Positions 5,690 through 7,623 of a stretch of DNA of 7,623 nt are shown piece after piece; within the stretch, counting starts at the first letter, position 1, and the number at the start of each line of letters is the position of its first letter. The DNA lies in contig CAMLEF010000227.1 of assembly GCA_946478675.1 (NCBI GenBank), positions 1 through 7,623 of the forward strand. Direction: 5' to 3'. This DNA comes from an uncultured Flavobacteriales bacterium (GTDB lineage: Bacteria > Bacteroidota > Bacteroidia > Palsa-965). The notes beneath the pieces were generated by a model. That model ran no database searches, had not been told where the DNA came from, and worked only from the letters and a program-made list of their open reading frames with translations. The position numbers were made by a program, and so were the translations under genes.

Positions 5690-7246
5690 TTAATGCGCAT
5701 CGGCAGCACTGACCATCGTCTGCATTTTCCGTTTCGGCTGCAGCAGCAACAGCGGGATGCAGCAGAGGAAGAAAATACCGACGATCCAGAAATTATCCAT
5801 GTACGACAGCAGCATCGACTGGCGGATGAGCGCGCCGTCGAGGGCCTTCGTAGCCATCGCCTGCGCCGTCGTCGGATCGAAACCGCGCTGGATGAAACCG
5901 GCAGTGTACGCGCCGAGACGCTGCTGCGTTTCCGTATCGTAGATATTGATGTTCTGCAGCAGCGTGCTCCGGTGATAGGCCGCGCGGCTGTTGATGAAGG
6001 TAGCAACGGCTGCGATACCGAACGAACCGCCGAGTTGTCGCATCATGTTGTTGAGGCCCGTCGCCTGCGCCATGTCCTTCGCCGGCAAACCGCCGAGCGC
6101 GAAGTTGGTGATCGGCACGAACATGAAGCCCATCCCGATACCGCGCAGCAGCTGCGGCCACATGAAGTCGTTCCATCCCGAGCCGAGCGTCGATCCGCTG
6201 AGCACGTGCGTAAACATGAAGAACATCACAAAACCGATCGTCGCGAGGTATTGCGGCGGAATGCCTTTTCGCAGCAGCGCGCCAACCGTCGGCATCACGA
6301 AGAGCGAGATCAACCCGGATGGCATCAGCAGCAAACCGGTTTGTTCAGCGGTCCAACCTAAAAGTCCCTGCACGAAAATCGGGAAGATGAACAGCGACGC
6401 ATACAATCCGAATCCGAGAATGAACGTAAACATCATCCCGAACGCCAGCTGCCGGCTTCCGGTCAACACACGCAGGTTCACCACCGGGTGCTCGATGCGG
6501 AGCTCCCACCAGATGAACGTGATGATCGATAGGGCCGACATTGCTGCCAGGATGGTGATGTAGCGCGATTCGAACCAGGCCTCCGTTTCACCGCGCTCCA
6601 ATACGATCTGCAGCGCCCCGATGCCAATGATCAGCAGCCCTATCCCTATCCAGTCTGTCTTTGGCGGACGAACGTGGAAGGAAGCGTTCTTGATATACGT
6701 GAGCGTGAGCAGCGCTGCGATGATACCGAGCGGAATATTCACGTAGAAGATCCACGGCCAGGAATAATGGTCGGTGATCCAGCCGCCGAGTGTGGGGCCG
6801 AACGTAGGACCGAGCACGACGCCGATTCCGAAGATCGCTGTCGCCATGCCGCGTTCTTCCGGCTTGAACGTCTCGAACAAGATCGCCTGCGAGGTCGACA
6901 GCAGTGCGCCGCCGCCGATGCCCTGGATGAAGCGGAAGATGATCAGCTCCCAGATGTTCGTCGCGTTACCGCAGAGGAACGACGCGAGCGTGAACAGCGC
7001 GATCGAGAAGGCGAAATAATTCTTCCTTCCGAACTGCGCCGCGAGCCAGCCGTTCATCGGGAGAATGATGACGTTCGCCACTGCGTACGACGTGATCACC
7101 CAGGCGACGTCTTCGAGCGTTGCGCCGAGGTTGCCCATGATCTGGTTCAGCGCCACGTTCACGACGGTTGAGTCGATGAGCTCGAGCAGCGCCGCGAGGA
7201 TCACGGTGACCACGATTATCCATTTTGCAAAACCTTTTTCTGCCAT
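5690..7246 (-). CDS. DHA2 (EmrB/QacA-type) MFS efflux permease
   Basis: This complete 518-residue inner-membrane transporter has about 14 predicted hydrophobic helices, as usual for the drug:H+ antiporter-2 group. Helix 1 has the family motif LELIDSTVVNVAL with D25. Helices 2-3 hold a divergent motif A, G66WLAAQFGRK75, in which the usual Asp is absent. Helix 4 has FRFIQGIGGG with R105. Helix 5 has antiporter motif C, IGVVLGPTFGPTLGG (141-155), then WPWIFYVNIPLG. Residues 396-412 (TGLNNMMRQLGGSFGIA) are the conserved late-helix motif, and a long extracytoplasmic loop (about 420-472) precedes the last helix, as in EmrB. It exports drugs or toxic lipophilic compounds using the proton gradient, together with the membrane fusion protein encoded 21 bp upstream. 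Substrate cannot be read from the sequence. ATG 7246 gives the normal short cytoplasmic N-terminus. Confidence 0.95.
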   Translation of the reverse strand: MAEKGFAKWIIVVTVILAALLELIDSTVVNVALNQIMGNLGATLEDVAWVITSYAVANVIILPMNGWLAAQFGRKNYFAFSIALFTLASFLCGNATNIWELIIFRFIQGIGGGALLSTSQAILFETFKPEERGMATAIFGIGVVLGPTFGPTLGGWITDHYSWPWIFYVNIPLGIIAALLTLTYIKNASFHVRPPKTDWIGIGLLIIGIGALQIVLERGETEAWFESRYITILAAMSALSIITFIWWELRIEHPVVNLRVLTGSRQLAFGMMFTFILGFGLYASLFIFPIFVQGLLGWTAEQTGLLLMPSGLISLFVMPTVGALLRKGIPPQYLATIGFVMFFMFTHVLSGSTLGSGWNDFMWPQLLRGIGMGFMFVPITNFALGGLPAKDMAQATGLNNMMRQLGGSFGIAAVATFINSRAAYHRSTLLQNINIYDTETQQRLGAYTAGFIQRGFDPTTAQAMATKALDGALIRQSMLLSYMDNFWIVGIFFLCCIPLLLLQPKRKMQTMVSAADAH

Positions 7247-7267
7247 GATGAGCGGGCTTGCCGAAAT

Positions 7268-7623
7268 TTATTTCGCAGAAACAGTTTGCGCCGGCTGATC
7301 GTCGGTATTGACGACCACCGATACGCTGAGACCGGGACGAAGTTTTGCCATCGTATTCGCATCGCCGGAAATTTTGATGCGAACAGGAACACGCTGCACG
7401 ACTTTCACGAAGTTGCCGGTAGCGTTATCCGGGGGCAGCAGTGCAAAACGCGCACCGGTTGCGCCGGAGAACGAAGCGACTTCACCTTTCAGCGGCAGGT
7501 CTTCGAAGGCATCCACCTTCACGTCGACCGTCTGGCCAGGAATCATTTTTCCGAGCTGCGTCTCTTTAAAGTTCGCTACCACCCCCACGGAGTTGTTGTC
7601 GACTACCGAGAACAGCGCTTGTC
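7268..7623 (-). CDS. EmrA/HlyD-type membrane fusion protein, C-terminal part only
   Basis: The frame is open to the window edge; the N-terminal membrane anchor, hairpin and most of the lipoyl domain lie beyond 7623. The 118 residues seen begin QALFSVVDNNSVGVVANFKETQL, the hallmark beta-barrel entry of EmrA-type adaptors (V-W-V-x-ANFKETQL), with Gly where Trp is usual. GQTVDVKVDAF and GEVASFSGATGARFALLPPDNATGNF follow, then VVQRVPVRIKI and a C-terminal LRPGLSVSVVV strand. The GTG at 7588 is an internal valine codon, not a start. The protein would link the inner-membrane permease to an outer-membrane TolC-like channel across the periplasm. It is transcribed just before the permease gene with 21 bp between them, so the two form one operon. 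Confidence 0.94.
   Translation of the reverse strand, partial: QALFSVVDNNSVGVVANFKETQLGKMIPGQTVDVKVDAFEDLPLKGEVASFSGATGARFALLPPDNATGNFVKVVQRVPVRIKISGDANTMAKLRPGLSVSVVVNTDDQPAQTVSAK

Noticed and set aside
5484..5693. 69-codon plus-strand frame in the repeat spacer
   Set aside because: It is composed of the repeat units and the terminator sequence, and ends by overlapping the permease stop region; its peptide merely reflects the repeats.
5657..6361. 234-codon open frame on the plus strand opposite the efflux permease, plus others at 5991-6563 and 6674-7171
   Set aside because: The products are Arg/His/Glu-rich or low-information and antisense to well-conserved transporter motifs.

Overview
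The window looks like a chromosomal segment from a moderately GC-rich member of the Bacteroidota, plausibly Chitinophagia or Sphingobacteriia. Several signs agree. It has a DUF2851 gene, a family known mainly from this phylum. It has a short lipoprotein with a 'SCKK' start and a TonB-dependent receptor. Starts lack clear Shine-Dalgarno sequences, and promoter-like boxes resemble the Bacteroidota -7 consensus TAnnTTTG. The genus-level guess is inference only.

Layout. (1) 1-2085, plus strand: the 3' part of a TonB-dependent outer-membrane receptor, then a small lipoprotein 12 bp downstream, closed by a strong hairpin and T-tract. (2) 2082-3786, minus strand: a DUF2851 protein followed by a GxxExxY protein 25 bp downstream, probably one transcript. 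(3) 3787-3932: a divergent promoter region with three AAACG repeats at exact 10-bp spacing. (4) 3933-4548, plus strand: two small overlapping genes, a membrane-anchored coiled-coil protein and an 86-residue soluble protein, both uncharacterised. (5) 4545-5375, minus strand: pyrF, whose stop codon overlaps the stop of the preceding plus-strand gene in a shared CTAG. (6) 5376-5689: a non-coding, repeat-rich spacer holding three related GC-rich units, a dispersed-repeat-like ACGCAGAT motif, and a textbook terminator for the next gene. (7) 5690-7623, minus strand: a DHA2/EmrB-type 14-helix efflux permease and the C-terminal part of its EmrA/HlyD-type membrane fusion protein, transcribed fusion protein first.

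How they work together. The receptor and lipoprotein probably form an envelope uptake or surface unit. The fusion protein and permease form a drug or toxic-compound efflux pump, normally completed by a TolC-like outer-membrane channel that may lie outside the window. PyrF is housekeeping pyrimidine synthesis. The DUF2851, GxxExxY and two small genes have no established function. I do not see a clear mobile element, CRISPR array, defence island or RNA gene. The best candidates for something undescribed are the two-gene cassette at 3933-4548 with its phased operator-like repeats, and the repeat family at 5427-5630.
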